Below, piece by piece: positions 45,817-55,729 of a DNA stretch of 64,000 bases. The DNA comes from CAZNPL01 sp964574815 (GTDB lineage: Bacteria > Planctomycetota > Phycisphaerae > UBA1845): contig CAZNPL010000021.1 in assembly GCA_964574815.1 (NCBI GenBank), positions 44,275-108,274 on the forward strand. The letters run 5' to 3'. Position numbers and translations under genes: made by a program. The notes below the pieces were generated by a model. The model did no database searches. It was not told the DNA's origin and saw only the letters and a program-made list of their open reading frames with translations. The first letter of the stretch is position 1; each line of letters begins with the position of its first letter.

Positions 45817-48800
45817 ATGATCGCGATCGCTCGTTATACCGTGCTGGGGTGTCTGATGGTTACGCTGGGACTTTACGGCGGCTCCGGCGGCTCGCTGGAG
45901 GAGGCGCAGCGGCAATTCGAACTGCATAACTACCACGCCGCGCTCGAACAACTCGACGAGTTCCTGGACTCGGCCGAGGCGGGCGATGACGTCGGCGAGG
46001 CCTCCGCCCTGCGGGCACGCTGTTTGCTCAAGCTGGGCCGCCGCGACGAGGGCGTGGCCGCCATGGAAAAGCTCTTCGAGGAACGGCCCGAATTCGCTGC
46101 ACGGCCCGAGCTTCACATGGCCATCGGCGAATCGCGGGGCCGGCGACAGATCGCCGACGCCCCGGCCATCAAACACCTCGAGATCGCCTTCAACCTCTAC
46201 CGCAAGGCCGGCCAATCGGAGCAGGCGGCCGAGGCCGCTTTCCAACTCGGCGAAGCCTTCGTCCATTTCCACGAGTGGGAGAACCTGGAGGCCCCGGACG
46301 TCGACGTCCCCGACGACTGGCAGGAACGCCGCAAACTGCAGCAGCGATTCGCGATTCAGTGGCTCGACCGCGCCCTCGAGCTGACCGACGACCCGGCGAT
46401 GGCCGCCCAGGCGACGTTCCGCAAGGGCCGCGTGCTTTACCGCGAGTTGCGGATCGATCCCGAAGACCTGGACCGGGCACTGGAAACCTACAAGGAGCTC
46501 CTGAGCCGCTGGCCCGACGCAACCGAGGCGCCCTCGGCGCTCTTCGACATCGCCCAGATCCATCAGCAGCGCGATCAGGACTACGCCGCGGCCGCTCAGC
46601 GCTATCGCGAACTGATCGAGCGCTTCCCGCGCTCACGCTCGGCCGCCCGCGCCCGCCGACTGCTCGAACAAATCGTCGAGCCAATTGTCAACGTCGGCGT
46701 CGAAGGACCGGCAATGCCCGGCGAACGCGCGAACCTGCAAGTCAGCCTGCGCAACGTCGGCCGCGTCGCGTTCAAGGCCTATCGTGTCGACCTCTTCGAC
46801 CTCGTGCGGGACGTCGGCCACCCCGGCCGCTTGTCGGACTGGTCGCCGTCGGGGTCGCCGGCCGAAACCTGGTCGATCGACGTCCCCGACAAAGGCAAGC
46901 ACGAATACTTCCGCACGCACGACGACACGCTGGACCCCGTCACCACGCCCATGCTCGAGCCCGGCGCCTACGTCATCCTGGCCTCGGCCGAAGGACTCCA
47001 TGGCGGATCGGCGAAGGGAACCGCGCTGCTGGTCGTGTCGCGGCTGGCCACCGTGACCAAGAGCGGCAAGGACGGCGGTCTGGTGTGGGCCGTGGACGCG
47101 CTGACCGGCGAGCCGATCAACGGCGCCGACGTGCTCGTTCAGCAGCGCATCGGCCACGATCGCTACGACTACACCGAAGGCACCACCAACGACGCCGGCC
47201 TGTTCTACGCTGACCGGGCACGCGACAAGCGGCACGGCGGTCACTCGCTGGCCGTCTACGTGCGCGACGCCGAAAGCTACGCCGTCTGCGATACCGCCTA
47301 TTACTGGTACTGGTGGGGCTACCCGGAGGGCTACCGCGCGTACACCTTCACCGAGCGGCCGGTCTACCGCCCGGACCAGCCGATCCGCTTCAAGCACATC
47401 GTGCGGCGGTACATCGGCGGCGCCTATCAGAACGTGCCCAACAAGCGAGTCCAAATGACCGTTCGCGACCCGAGGGGCGAAACGGTCGAGGAACGGACGC
47501 TGACGACCAACGACAACGGCACCGTCGCGGGCGAGCTGCGCCTGCCGAGTCAGGCCGCCCTGGGCATGTACCGGATTCAGCTTCAGATCGCCGGGCAGTA
47601 CGTGGACTCGGGCGCCGGCTCGCGCTTCCGGGTCGAGGAGTATCGCAAGCCGGAGTTCGAAGTAACCGTCAAGTCGGCACAAACGCGGTACGGACTTTTT
47701 GAGCCGGTCGAAGTGCGGATCGAGGCGAAGTACTACTTCGGGTCCCCGGTGGCCGACGCGGAACTAAAGTACACCGTGCACCGTGCGCCGATCCGACCCG
47801 TCTTTCCTTATCCCGTGCCGTACCCCTGGTACTTCGATCAGCTCGCCATGATGTGGCCCGGAGGCGGCGCCCATGAAGCGCCGTGGGGCCGGTGGATCTG
47901 GCGCCCCGAATCCAAGGAGCTCGTCGATCGAGGCGAGCTGCGCACCGACACCCAGGGCGTGGCCATCGTGCGCATCCCGCCGGAGAAGCCTCTGCCCGAT
48001 TCGATGAAGGAACACGGTTTCCGCTACATCGTCGAGGCCGAGGTGATCGACTCGTCGCGTCGCACCGTCACCGGGTCGGGAAGCGTCAATATCACGCCGG
48101 CGCCCTTCACGATCAAGGTCACGCCGCAACGGCAACTCTATCAGCCCGGCGACAACGTGCAGATCGACATCCAGGCCCGCGGCCCGAACGGCGACCCCGT
48201 CGAATTCTCCGGCAAGCTGCAGGTCCACCGCACGGAAGTGCGCGAGGTCCAGAAGCCCGACGGCACAAAGGAACAGGTCAGCGAGCCGGACGCCGTCGTG
48301 GCCCGCGGGAAAGTCGAGTCCGACTCGCAGGGCAACGCCCGCTATCGCTGGGTAGCGGACGAGGACGGGCGGTTCCACGTATCGGTGACGGCGGACGACA
48401 CCGACGGCGCCGTCGAAGGCACGTGCGATGTATGGGTCGCCCGGCCCGGCGGGCGCTTTGAGCATCACGCCTACCGCGACGTCGAGCTCGTGCCCGACAA
48501 GTTCGTCTACGAGATCGGCGAGACCGCCCGGGTGCTGATCAACTCGCGCCGCGACCAGGCCGATGTGCTGGTCACGCTCGAAGCCGACGACCTCCTCGAG
48601 CATCGCATCGTCCGTCTGACCGGCGGTGGCGCGATCCTCGAGATCCCCATCGATGCGACCCACACGCCCAACTTCTATATGACCGCCACGCTCGTCCGCG
48701 ACAACAAGGTCTTCGAGGACAAGCGGGCCATCGTCGTGCCGCCGACGCGGCAGTTCCTCACGGTGGACATCGTCTCGCCCGAGACCACGTTCGGCCCGCG

Positions 48801-51444
48801 GGACGAAGCGCCGATCACGCTGACAACGAACGATTCGGCGGGTCGCCCGGTCAGTGCGGAACTGGCCGTCATGATGGTGGACGCCAGTCTTTACTATATT
48901 CAACCGGAGCTGCGCCAGGCCATCCAGGAGCACTTCTACGGCCGGATCCGCCCGCACATGGTGCGCACCCAGACGAGCTTCGACGTCACCTCCGGCGATG
49001 TAGTCTACACGCTCGGGGGCGAAGGAATGCGGCAGGCGAAAGGCATCGCTCTCGAACAGGCGGCGCCAGCGGCCGCGGTACCGGCCCGGGCTGCGATGGC
49101 CGATTCGGCCGCCCCCGAGGAACCCGAGTTCGCCGTCGCCGAAATCCGCCGCGAATTCCCCGATTCGGTCTTCTGGGCCGGACAGGTCGCAACCGGATCG
49201 GACGGCAAAGCAGACATCGACGTCCAATTCCCCGACACGCTGACGACCTGGAAGATGATCGCCATAGCCGTCGATGAAGACACGCGCGTCGGCGAGGACT
49301 CTCAGGAGTTCATCACGCGAAAGAACGTCATCGCCCGCTTGCAGACGCCGCGTTTCCTGGTCGAAGGCGACCGCTGCGCCATCACCGTCATCGCCCGCAA
49401 CGATTTACCTCAAGAGAAACTGGCCCGCGTTTCGCTCGAGGCCTCCGGGCCGGTCACGATTGGTGACGCCCGCGTGGACGGCGCCGAGGTGGATTACGTC
49501 AAGCCGGACACGGTTGAAGTGCAGGTGCCGCCCGGTTCCGAGGCCGTGGTCGACTTTACCGTGGTGGCCATCGAACCCGGCTCGGCCACCTTCACCGGCA
49601 CGGTGGCCACCGACGTCGAAGCCGATGCCATGGAGCTCGAGCTGCCCGTGCTGACCTACGGCGCGCCGAAGCTGGTGGCGCAATCGGGCGTCATCCGCGC
49701 CGGCGACGACGTCACCTCCGCCCTGATCGCGTTCACCCTGCCGCAGGAGATGAACACCGAGACGCCGGTCCTCGAGGTGCACGTCAACCCGACGATCGCC
49801 GGCGTCATGCTCGACGCGATCCCCTACCTGCTCGATTACCCCTACGGCTGCACCGAGCAGACCATGAGCCGGTTTCTGCCGGCGGTCATCACCCGCAAGA
49901 CGCTCGATAAGCTCGGCGTGCAGTTGGAGGAGCTGGCCGACCGCATCCCCGAGGAAACCGCCCGCGACGAGGCCCGGCGGCGATGGCGGCAGCGAAACCC
50001 CGTCTTCCGCCGTGCTGTACTCGAGGACATCGTCTCCGCCGGGCTGGCCCGGCTGGCCGAACTGCAGTCGCCCGACGGCGGCTGGGGATGGTGGAGGTCA
50101 GCTTCCAGCGATCCGTACATGACGGCCTACGTGGTGTACGGGCTGGCCGAGGCCAAGCGATCGGGCGTGGACGTCGATGACACCATGCTCAACCGCGGCG
50201 TCAACGTGCTCCAGTCGTTCATCGCCGACCCGGTCCGCCTCGAGCGAAGCTACCACCGCACGAGCACGATCAACCTGCGGGCCTGGATCCTGTACGCCCT
50301 CACGACGGCCGACGCCCTCGATCGATCCGACCCCCGCACCCGGGGCGTCGTCGACGACGTCTACGCCGGCCGCGACGACCTCACCGACTACGGCCGGGCC
50401 ATGCTCGCCCTCGTTCTGCACGCCGGCGGCGACGAGCGGGCCGACGTGGTCATCGACAACCTGGAAAACACCGTCCGAATCGACGAGGAGACGCAGACGG
50501 CCAGTTGGGGCCGGGCGACCGGCTACTGGCGATGGTACGACAACGGGCTGGAAGCGACGTCGATGGTGCTGCGGGCGCTGCTGACCGTCCGGCCCGACCA
50601 TCCGCACGTGGACGGTGCGGTCAACTGGCTGGTGCGTAACCGCAAGGGGGCGCGGTGGCACTCGACCAAGGACACGGCGTTCGCGGTGTACGCCATGTCC
50701 GAGTACCTGGCGCATTCGGGCGAGTTGGATGCGGACATGACGGTGACGGTCACGCTGGACGACTCGGTGACGCGGTCGTTCCGCATCACGCCCGAGAACG
50801 TGCTGACCTTCGATGCCAAGCTCATTTTCGCCCCGCACCACGCCTCGCCGGGAGAGCACGAGGTCCGCATCGAGAAGGACGGCAAGGGCAGCATCTACCA
50901 CGCCACGTACGTGGACTACTTTACCAAGGAGGACCCAATCGAGGCCGCCGGCCACGAGGTTGTGGCCAATCGCACGTTTGAGAAGCTCACGCCCAAGGAG
51001 GTCGAAATGACCCGCAAGGTGTGGCACGCCGAAAAGCGTAAGTACGTCGACGAGACCTACCAGGCCATCAGCTACGACCGCAAGCCAATCGAACCGGGCG
51101 ACGTCCTGGATGCCGGCGATTTAATAGAGGTGACGCTGGAGATCGAGGCCCGCAACGACTTCGAGTACATTGTCGTGGAGGATCCCAAGCCGGCCGGCTG
51201 CGAGCCCGTCTCGCTCCGCAGCGGCCCGCAGTACGGCGACAGCCTCTACGCGCACTCGGAGCTCCGCGACAAGCACGTGGCCTTCTTCGCCAACTACCTG
51301 CGCCAGGGCACGCACAAGCTGAGCTACCGCCTCCGCTGCGAAACCCCAGGCCGCTTCGCCGTCCTCCCCACCCAAGTGGAGGCCATGTACAGCCCATACG
51401 TCCGGGCCAACGCAGCAAGCAACCGCCTGGAGATCGAACCATGA
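45817..51444 (+). CDS. Alpha-2-macroglobulin family protein with N-terminal TPR region
   Basis: The 1875-residue protein starts with a short hydrophobic export segment. TPR-like repeats (YHAALEQLDEFLDSAE, AEAAFQLGEAF, APSALFDIAQIHQQR) span about residues 25-300, followed by a chain of macroglobulin domains including the MG2-type region with FTERPVYRPDQPIRFKHIV. An Ala-rich, protease-sensitive bait-like stretch lies near 1080-1115. The thioester site is YPYGCTEQT with Cys1345, after which come the helical toroid (GGWGWW) and a receptor-like C-terminal domain. Bacterial homologues trap proteases in the periplasm and are often linked to penicillin-binding protein 1C, which is not seen here. The ATG at 45817 follows GGTGGAGG; the frame opens at 45646. 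It stands alone as a gene. Confidence 0.92.
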   Translation: MIAIARYTVLGCLMVTLGLYGGSGGSLEEAQRQFELHNYHAALEQLDEFLDSAEAGDDVGEASALRARCLLKLGRRDEGVAAMEKLFEERPEFAARPELHMAIGESRGRRQIADAPAIKHLEIAFNLYRKAGQSEQAAEAAFQLGEAFVHFHEWENLEAPDVDVPDDWQERRKLQQRFAIQWLDRALELTDDPAMAAQATFRKGRVLYRELRIDPEDLDRALETYKELLSRWPDATEAPSALFDIAQIHQQRDQDYAAAAQRYRELIERFPRSRSAARARRLLEQIVEPIVNVGVEGPAMPGERANLQVSLRNVGRVAFKAYRVDLFDLVRDVGHPGRLSDWSPSGSPAETWSIDVPDKGKHEYFRTHDDTLDPVTTPMLEPGAYVILASAEGLHGGSAKGTALLVVSRLATVTKSGKDGGLVWAVDALTGEPINGADVLVQQRIGHDRYDYTEGTTNDAGLFYADRARDKRHGGHSLAVYVRDAESYAVCDTAYYWYWWGYPEGYRAYTFTERPVYRPDQPIRFKHIVRRYIGGAYQNVPNKRVQMTVRDPRGETVEERTLTTNDNGTVAGELRLPSQAALGMYRIQLQIAGQYVDSGAGSRFRVEEYRKPEFEVTVKSAQTRYGLFEPVEVRIEAKYYFGSPVADAELKYTVHRAPIRPVFPYPVPYPWYFDQLAMMWPGGGAHEAPWGRWIWRPESKELVDRGELRTDTQGVAIVRIPPEKPLPDSMKEHGFRYIVEAEVIDSSRRTVTGSGSVNITPAPFTIKVTPQRQLYQPGDNVQIDIQARGPNGDPVEFSGKLQVHRTEVREVQKPDGTKEQVSEPDAVVARGKVESDSQGNARYRWVADEDGRFHVSVTADDTDGAVEGTCDVWVARPGGRFEHHAYRDVELVPDKFVYEIGETARVLINSRRDQADVLVTLEADDLLEHRIVRLTGGGAILEIPIDATHTPNFYMTATLVRDNKVFEDKRAIVVPPTRQFLTVDIVSPETTFGPRDEAPITLTTNDSAGRPVSAELAVMMVDASLYYIQPELRQAIQEHFYGRIRPHMVRTQTSFDVTSGDVVYTLGGEGMRQAKGIALEQAAPAAAVPARAAMADSAAPEEPEFAVAEIRREFPDSVFWAGQVATGSDGKADIDVQFPDTLTTWKMIAIAVDEDTRVGEDSQEFITRKNVIARLQTPRFLVEGDRCAITVIARNDLPQEKLARVSLEASGPVTIGDARVDGAEVDYVKPDTVEVQVPPGSEAVVDFTVVAIEPGSATFTGTVATDVEADAMELELPVLTYGAPKLVAQSGVIRAGDDVTSALIAFTLPQEMNTETPVLEVHVNPTIAGVMLDAIPYLLDYPYGCTEQTMSRFLPAVITRKTLDKLGVQLEELADRIPEETARDEARRRWRQRNPVFRRAVLEDIVSAGLARLAELQSPDGGWGWWRSASSDPYMTAYVVYGLAEAKRSGVDVDDTMLNRGVNVLQSFIADPVRLERSYHRTSTINLRAWILYALTTADALDRSDPRTRGVVDDVYAGRDDLTDYGRAMLALVLHAGGDERADVVIDNLENTVRIDEETQTASWGRATGYWRWYDNGLEATSMVLRALLTVRPDHPHVDGAVNWLVRNRKGARWHSTKDTAFAVYAMSEYLAHSGELDADMTVTVTLDDSVTRSFRITPENVLTFDAKLIFAPHHASPGEHEVRIEKDGKGSIYHATYVDYFTKEDPIEAAGHEVVANRTFEKLTPKEVEMTRKVWHAEKRKYVDETYQAISYDRKPIEPGDVLDAGDLIEVTLEIEARNDFEYIVVEDPKPAGCEPVSLRSGPQYGDSLYAHSELRDKHVAFFANYLRQGTHKLSYRLRCETPGRFAVLPTQVEAMYSPYVRANAASNRLEIEP

Positions 51445-51506
51445 CCCCCGCGTTTGGGGCGCATATAGTCGATAGCGAGTCCCTCCGGAACCTGGATTGA
51501 GTGGGA

Positions 51507-52625
51507 TCAGACGGCCGACAGGCGCGAGAGGCGGATCAGCAGCGTTTCGATGCACAATTGGGCGTTTGCGTTCAGGTCGAGCTGGCGCTCGGCCGTCACG
51601 ATCGTGCGGATGGCCCGGGCGGCGTCCGGAGGTGAAAGTGACGCGGATACCCGGCCGCCCTGAGAGTCGGCCGGGGCGCCCACCGCAGCGTGCAACTCAT
51701 CGCGATACCGACTGGCCAGCAGCGACAGCATCGCTTTGAGGCCGATGCGCTGCGCTTCAGTGTCGGAGAGCTCGTCGTCGCGCTTCTTGTATCGGCCGCC
51801 GAGTTCCTTGGCCTGGGTGATGAGCTCCTTGGCCGCATTGGTGACGCCGGCCTTGCTCAGGTCGTCGACAAGTTTGTGAAGGTGCGTGTCGTATGCGGCC
51901 AGCCCGTCGTCCACGTGCCGTTGTGCAACGCCGAGGCTGCCATTGGCGTAAGTGGCGCAGACGGTGAGCTCTTCGTCGCTCAGGTCCGGGTATCGACGCC
52001 GAATACGCTCTATAATAAAGTCCGTCGGCAGGAGTCCGAACGGAATGATCTGGGAGCGCGACCGCACCGTGGGCAGCATCACATCGAGCGAGGTCACGAT
52101 CAGGATCAGAAACGTCGTGTCCGGGGGCTCCTCGAGCGTCTTGAGCAGCGCATTCTGCGCCGCAGGCTTCATCCGGTCCGCCTCACGCACGATGAAGGCC
52201 TTGGCGCGGCCCAGCATGGGCTTGTTGGCCACAGGTTCGATCAGAAACGTTCGAATGACGTCGACGCCCAGGCCGAGGGCCTTCCGCTTCTTGACCACGG
52301 GGTCAGGGTGGACCCGTCCGAGTTCGCGATAAATAAGGTGGAGGTCGGGATGAGCGTCATTGTCCACCGCGATGCAGCTTTCGCATTGATGGCAAGCGTC
52401 GATGGCGGGGCCAGTCCAGCTCTCGAAGCCTTCGGTGTCCGGCCTTCCGTTTATCTGCGCCCGATTCGGGCAAAGCAGGAGCTTGGCGAATCGTATTGCG
52501 AACAGCTCGCGCCCGACGCCCTCGGGGCCATGGAAAATGTATGCGTGGGGGACGCGCTCGTTGGCGAGCGCCCGCTGAACGAGCCGCTGGGCGCGCGGCT
52601 GATAGCGAACGTCAAAAACGGACAC
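51507..52625 (-). CDS. holB: DNA polymerase III delta' subunit (clamp loader)
   Basis: The 372-residue protein resembles HolB/DnaX-type AAA+ clamp-loader subunits. It has HAYIFHGPEGVGRELFAIRFAKLL as a degenerate P-loop without the catalytic lysine, typical of delta'. Zinc-binding cysteines lie around CHQCESC, with AFIVREADRMKPAAQNALLKTLEEPP for the Walker B/sensor region and VRSRSQIIPF where delta' usually has SRC. It places the sliding clamp on DNA together with the other clamp-loader subunits. The GTG at 52625 is chosen because GGAGG precedes it and the homologous region starts at once; it overlaps the end of tmk by 14 bases. The tmk-holB order is common in bacteria. Confidence 0.87.
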   Translation of the reverse strand: MSVFDVRYQPRAQRLVQRALANERVPHAYIFHGPEGVGRELFAIRFAKLLLCPNRAQINGRPDTEGFESWTGPAIDACHQCESCIAVDNDAHPDLHLIYRELGRVHPDPVVKKRKALGLGVDVIRTFLIEPVANKPMLGRAKAFIVREADRMKPAAQNALLKTLEEPPDTTFLILIVTSLDVMLPTVRSRSQIIPFGLLPTDFIIERIRRRYPDLSDEELTVCATYANGSLGVAQRHVDDGLAAYDTHLHKLVDDLSKAGVTNAAKELITQAKELGGRYKKRDDELSDTEAQRIGLKAMLSLLASRYRDELHAAVGAPADSQGGRVSASLSPPDAARAIRTIVTAERQLDLNANAQLCIETLLIRLSRLSAV

Positions 52626-53328
52626 GTTCGACGGCCTCCGACACGCGTGCGTGGACCTCTTCCGGCGTTCCCGTGCCGTCGACGACCACGACCGGTTTGG
52701 GGTACTCGGCACGCAACGATAGAAATCGTTTGCGGACTTTGCGGTGGAATTCCAGGGAGCGCGCTTCCATCGCGTCGTGCGGGCGGGCGTCTTCGATCAG
52801 CATACCCTGCTCCGCGTTGCCGGCGTTGCGGCTTTGTCCCTGGCGGGCCGGTCGGCCTCGGCCGGTACGCTTGAAGCCGTCTTCAATCGGCACGTCAAGT
52901 ATGATCGTCAGGTCGGGCCAGAAGTCGCCCACGGCAAGGTTGCCCAGCTCCAGCAGCCCGCTCACGTCGTAACCGGCCGCCCCCTGGTAGGCGTAGGTCG
53001 CGCTGATAAAGCGAGAGCACAGAACCGTCGCGCCCTCGGCCAAAGCCGGCTCGATGACCTCGGAGACGAGCTGCGCCCGAGAGGCCATGAACAGAAACGT
53101 CTCGCAGCGGACGTCCATCCGGCTCAGGTCGTAGTCCAGCAGGACGCTTCGGATGCGGTCGCCGATTTCGGTGCCGCCGGGGTCGTGTGCCCTGACGACG
53201 TGTTGTCCGAAATCGGTGAGGCGTTGTTCGAGGCGGGTCAGTTGGGTGGTTTTGCCGCATCCGTCGGGTCCGTCGAAGACGACGAACCGGCCGGCGAGCT
53301 TGCTTGTGATGAGGTCTTCGGTGCTCAC
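52612..53328 (-). CDS. tmk: Thymidylate kinase
   Basis: The 238-residue enzyme phosphorylates dTMP to dTDP using ATP. It has the P-loop GPDGCGKTT at residues 20-28, a dTMP-contact region ETFLFMASRAQLV, and SRFISATYAYQG, where most family members have D-R-Y/H-x2-S. The tail VVVVDGTGTPEEVHARV is typical. An insertion rich in Arg and Gly (GRGRPARQGQSRNAGNAEQG) occupies the LID region and is longer than usual. The GTG start at 53328 shares bases with the lipA stop codon (GTGA), implying translational coupling, and the gene also overlaps holB. Confidence 0.9.
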   Translation of the reverse strand: MSTEDLITSKLAGRFVVFDGPDGCGKTTQLTRLEQRLTDFGQHVVRAHDPGGTEIGDRIRSVLLDYDLSRMDVRCETFLFMASRAQLVSEVIEPALAEGATVLCSRFISATYAYQGAAGYDVSGLLELGNLAVGDFWPDLTIILDVPIEDGFKRTGRGRPARQGQSRNAGNAEQGMLIEDARPHDAMEARSLEFHRKVRKRFLSLRAEYPKPVVVVDGTGTPEEVHARVSEAVERVRF

Positions 53329-54251
53329 GGGTGGCGGGTCGCTGATCCGCGTCGCCGGGTCTCGGCGAAGACCTCGGCGGCGTTGTAGCTGCTTCGGACA
53401 AACGGCCCGGAGGCCACACTCAGAAAGCCGAGCCCACGGGCGGCCTTGGCCAACTCGTCGAACTCTTCCGGCGGGTAGTATCGCTGGACCGGCAGATGCC
53501 CGTCGCGGGTTGGCTGCAGGTATTGCCCGACGGTCAGCACATCGCACCCCACCTCGCGCAGATCGGCGAAGGTGCGCAACAGTTCATCCGTGGTCTCGCC
53601 GAGGCCGACCATGATGCCGGATTTCGTGACGACGTGCGGGGCGATCTCTTTGACGAGCCGCAGCACTTCGAGCGAGCGGTGATAACGGGCCTGCGGGCGA
53701 ACCGAACGCGTCAGCCGCTCGACCGTCTCGATGTTGTGGTTGTAGAGCTGCGGGCCGGCGTCGCAGAGCGTCTTCACGCACTCGTATCGCGCGTGGAAGT
53801 CGGCCGGCAGCACTTCGACGCTGGTGTTCGGGCATCGATCATGAACCGCTTCAACGCAGCGGGCGTAGTGGCCGGCCCCCTCGTCCTTCAAGTCGTCGCG
53901 CGCCACGGCCGTGATCACGACATGGACGAGTCCCAGGCGTGCGATGGCATCGGCCAGCCGGTCCGGTTCGTCGGCCGCGGGCGGTTCGGGTCTCGCGGTA
54001 GTGACGGCGCAGAAATGGCAGCGCCGGGTGCATCGATCCCCGAGGATCATGAAGGTTGCGTGCCGCTTCGCCCAGCATTCGGTCAGATTGGGGCAGCGGG
54101 CCTCGGTGCAGACGGTGGATACGCCGCTATCGGCGACGACCTGCTTGGTGTGCGAGAAATCGGCGCCGCCCGGCATAGGCCGCTTCATCCAAGGCGGCAA
54201 ACGCCGCTGAGGCTGCTCGGGCGCTCCTTCCAATACCTCCAGGCTGACCAT
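53325..54251 (-). CDS. lipA: Lipoyl synthase (radical SAM)
   Basis: LipA inserts two sulfur atoms into protein-bound octanoyl groups to make lipoyl cofactors. The 308-residue protein has both iron-sulfur sites: auxiliary cluster cysteines in CTEARCPNLTEC (48, 53, 59) and the radical SAM triad in CTRRCHFC (74, 78, 81). The C-terminal VRSSYNA contains the conserved RSSY serine ligand. The ATG at 54251 matches the usual LipA length, while the frame extends upstream without homology. It leads the lipA-tmk-holB operon. No lipB gene is in the window. Confidence 0.95.
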   Translation of the reverse strand: MVSLEVLEGAPEQPQRRLPPWMKRPMPGGADFSHTKQVVADSGVSTVCTEARCPNLTECWAKRHATFMILGDRCTRRCHFCAVTTARPEPPAADEPDRLADAIARLGLVHVVITAVARDDLKDEGAGHYARCVEAVHDRCPNTSVEVLPADFHARYECVKTLCDAGPQLYNHNIETVERLTRSVRPQARYHRSLEVLRLVKEIAPHVVTKSGIMVGLGETTDELLRTFADLREVGCDVLTVGQYLQPTRDGHLPVQRYYPPEEFDELAKAARGLGFLSVASGPFVRSSYNAAEVFAETRRRGSATRHP

Positions 54252-54310
54252 GTTACGTGCTTTCCGCGAACAATCCGGGGCGAACAAAGGGCCGACACGA
54301 CCCTGATAGG

Positions 54311-54338
54311 ATGCTACCGGCCGTCGGGAGGCGGTCAA
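54311..54338 (-). promoter_or_regulatory. lipA: Promoter of the lipA-tmk-holB operon
   Basis: On the minus strand TTGACC (54338-54333), a 16-base spacer and TAGCAT (54316-54311) fit a sigma-70-type promoter. Transcription would start near 54304, about 50 bases before the lipA ATG. Confidence 0.5.
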
Positions 54339-54468
54339 GGGCGGCACGGTTTGGGACCACCAGGGGCTGTTTGCGGCCTTGTCGCGTGGGTACACTGCGG
54401 ATTGACGGTTCTCGTCACGCATGCTAACCTTCAAGTGGGTCTTTCATGACGCACTGGGCAGGTCGGCC

Positions 54469-54942
54469 ATGAACCTGAAGATTTCGAAGATTCTGTGCCC
54501 GACGGACTACTCGGACCTCTCGCTGCAGGCTGTGAAATACGCCCGCGCCTTCGCAGGAACCTTCGCCGCCCAGATTCACTGTCTGCACGTGGTGGACGAG
54601 GCCTACCTGCACTGGAACGCGATGGGGCCGGAGGGCGCTCCCATGGTGCCGCCCGTCGAGGACCTGACCAGCTACGCCGAAAACCACATGCGCCAGTTCG
54701 CCGACGAGCATCTGATCGGGCTGAAATACGCGCCGGTCACCAAGGTCGCGTCGGGCAGGCCTTACGACGTCATCGTGCAGTATGCCCTGGAAAACACCAT
54801 CGACCTGATCATCATCGCCACGCACGGACGCGGGGGAATCGCCCATGCCCTGCTGGGCAGCACGGTGGAGAAGGTGGTTCGCAAGGCCTGCTGCCCGGTT
54901 CTGGTCGTCCGCGAGACGGAACACGAGATCATCAGGTCCTGA
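54469..54942 (+). CDS. Universal stress protein (UspA family)
   Basis: The 157-residue protein starts MNLKISKILCPTDYSDLSLQAV, as in USP domains. It ends with the ATP-binding pattern THGRGGIAHALLGSTVEKVVRKACCPVLVVR (G-x2-G-x9-G-S). USP proteins are small cytoplasmic nucleotide-binding proteins induced by stress. The frame opens at 54421, but the ATG at 54469 gives the standard family N-terminus. It is divergent from lipA. Confidence 0.88.
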   Translation: MNLKISKILCPTDYSDLSLQAVKYARAFAGTFAAQIHCLHVVDEAYLHWNAMGPEGAPMVPPVEDLTSYAENHMRQFADEHLIGLKYAPVTKVASGRPYDVIVQYALENTIDLIIIATHGRGGIAHALLGSTVEKVVRKACCPVLVVRETEHEIIRS

Positions 54943-55018
54943 CCTTCGACAGATGGATCCCCGACCTCGGTCGGTATCCCGTCCGGTGCGCTTTACAACC
55001 GTGCTGCAGAGTTGATTC

Positions 55019-55729
55019 ATGCCGGCTTATTTCCAGGATGATCGAACTCCCTCCGAACTCAGGTCGGCGGTGCGGGCGAGCGCATGGGGGCCGGGGCTGG
55101 CGGCCCTCCTGTTGCTTTACTTCGCTTATGCCGGCGGCCGCTTTCAGGTGCCCGAGGGGACCGGCGCCTTCGAGATCGGTGGACGCATTGTCGTCCACAC
55201 GCTCGAGATCGGCGCGTGGTTGATGGTGCTCGTAACGCTTTGCCTCGTCATTGGGCGAGTTTGGGCATTGTTGTTCGACGCCGTTGCATCCATCCTCGTC
55301 GGGTCTGCCCTCTGTGTCGCCGCCGCTTTGATCATGTTCGGCGGAGGTGGCGGCTTTCAGAGCGGCTTGTACGGAGTCTTCGGCCTGATGTTCGTTCTGT
55401 CCGGCGTCCGCACCGGTAGAGAGTGGAGCCGGCTGCGATGGTTCGTCGAGGTTGCACCGGGGGAGTCGAATGCTCCGACGCCCGAAACACCGGCGCCGAC
55501 TGATTCGCTTCCTTCACAACTTCGCAAGAGTATGGCCCGCGTCGAGGGCGACGACCGAACCGAGGCCGGCAGCGTGGCCACCGCGCCTCCGCCGGCTGAA
55601 TCGGTGGCGGAAATCGAACCTGCCGCCCCCAAGCCCCCGCCCGGCGCGACAGACGACGTGGCTTCTCCCGAGGGATTTCTGGCCTCATTCGCGCCCGAGG
55701 ACGATCGCGAGGAACGCAAGCATGAGTGA
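55019..55729 (+). CDS. Hypothetical membrane protein with proline-rich tail
   Basis: The 236-residue protein has about four membrane segments between residues 20 and 130 (including LAALLLLYFAYAGG, LMVLVTLCLVIG and ALCVAAALIMFGGG). A cytoplasmic tail of about 100 residues follows, rich in Pro, Ala and Glu. No family is recognised. Its last eight bases overlap the start of the ThiF-family gene, so the two are translated together and may be functionally related. Confidence 0.65.
   Translation: MPAYFQDDRTPSELRSAVRASAWGPGLAALLLLYFAYAGGRFQVPEGTGAFEIGGRIVVHTLEIGAWLMVLVTLCLVIGRVWALLFDAVASILVGSALCVAAALIMFGGGGGFQSGLYGVFGLMFVLSGVRTGREWSRLRWFVEVAPGESNAPTPETPAPTDSLPSQLRKSMARVEGDDRTEAGSVATAPPPAESVAEIEPAAPKPPPGATDDVASPEGFLASFAPEDDREERKHE

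Noticed and set aside
47764..49227. Long minus-strand frame inside the alpha-2-macroglobulin gene
   Set aside because: The macroglobulin frame carries family motifs across this region, and the antisense product is compositionally typical of GC-rich shadows.
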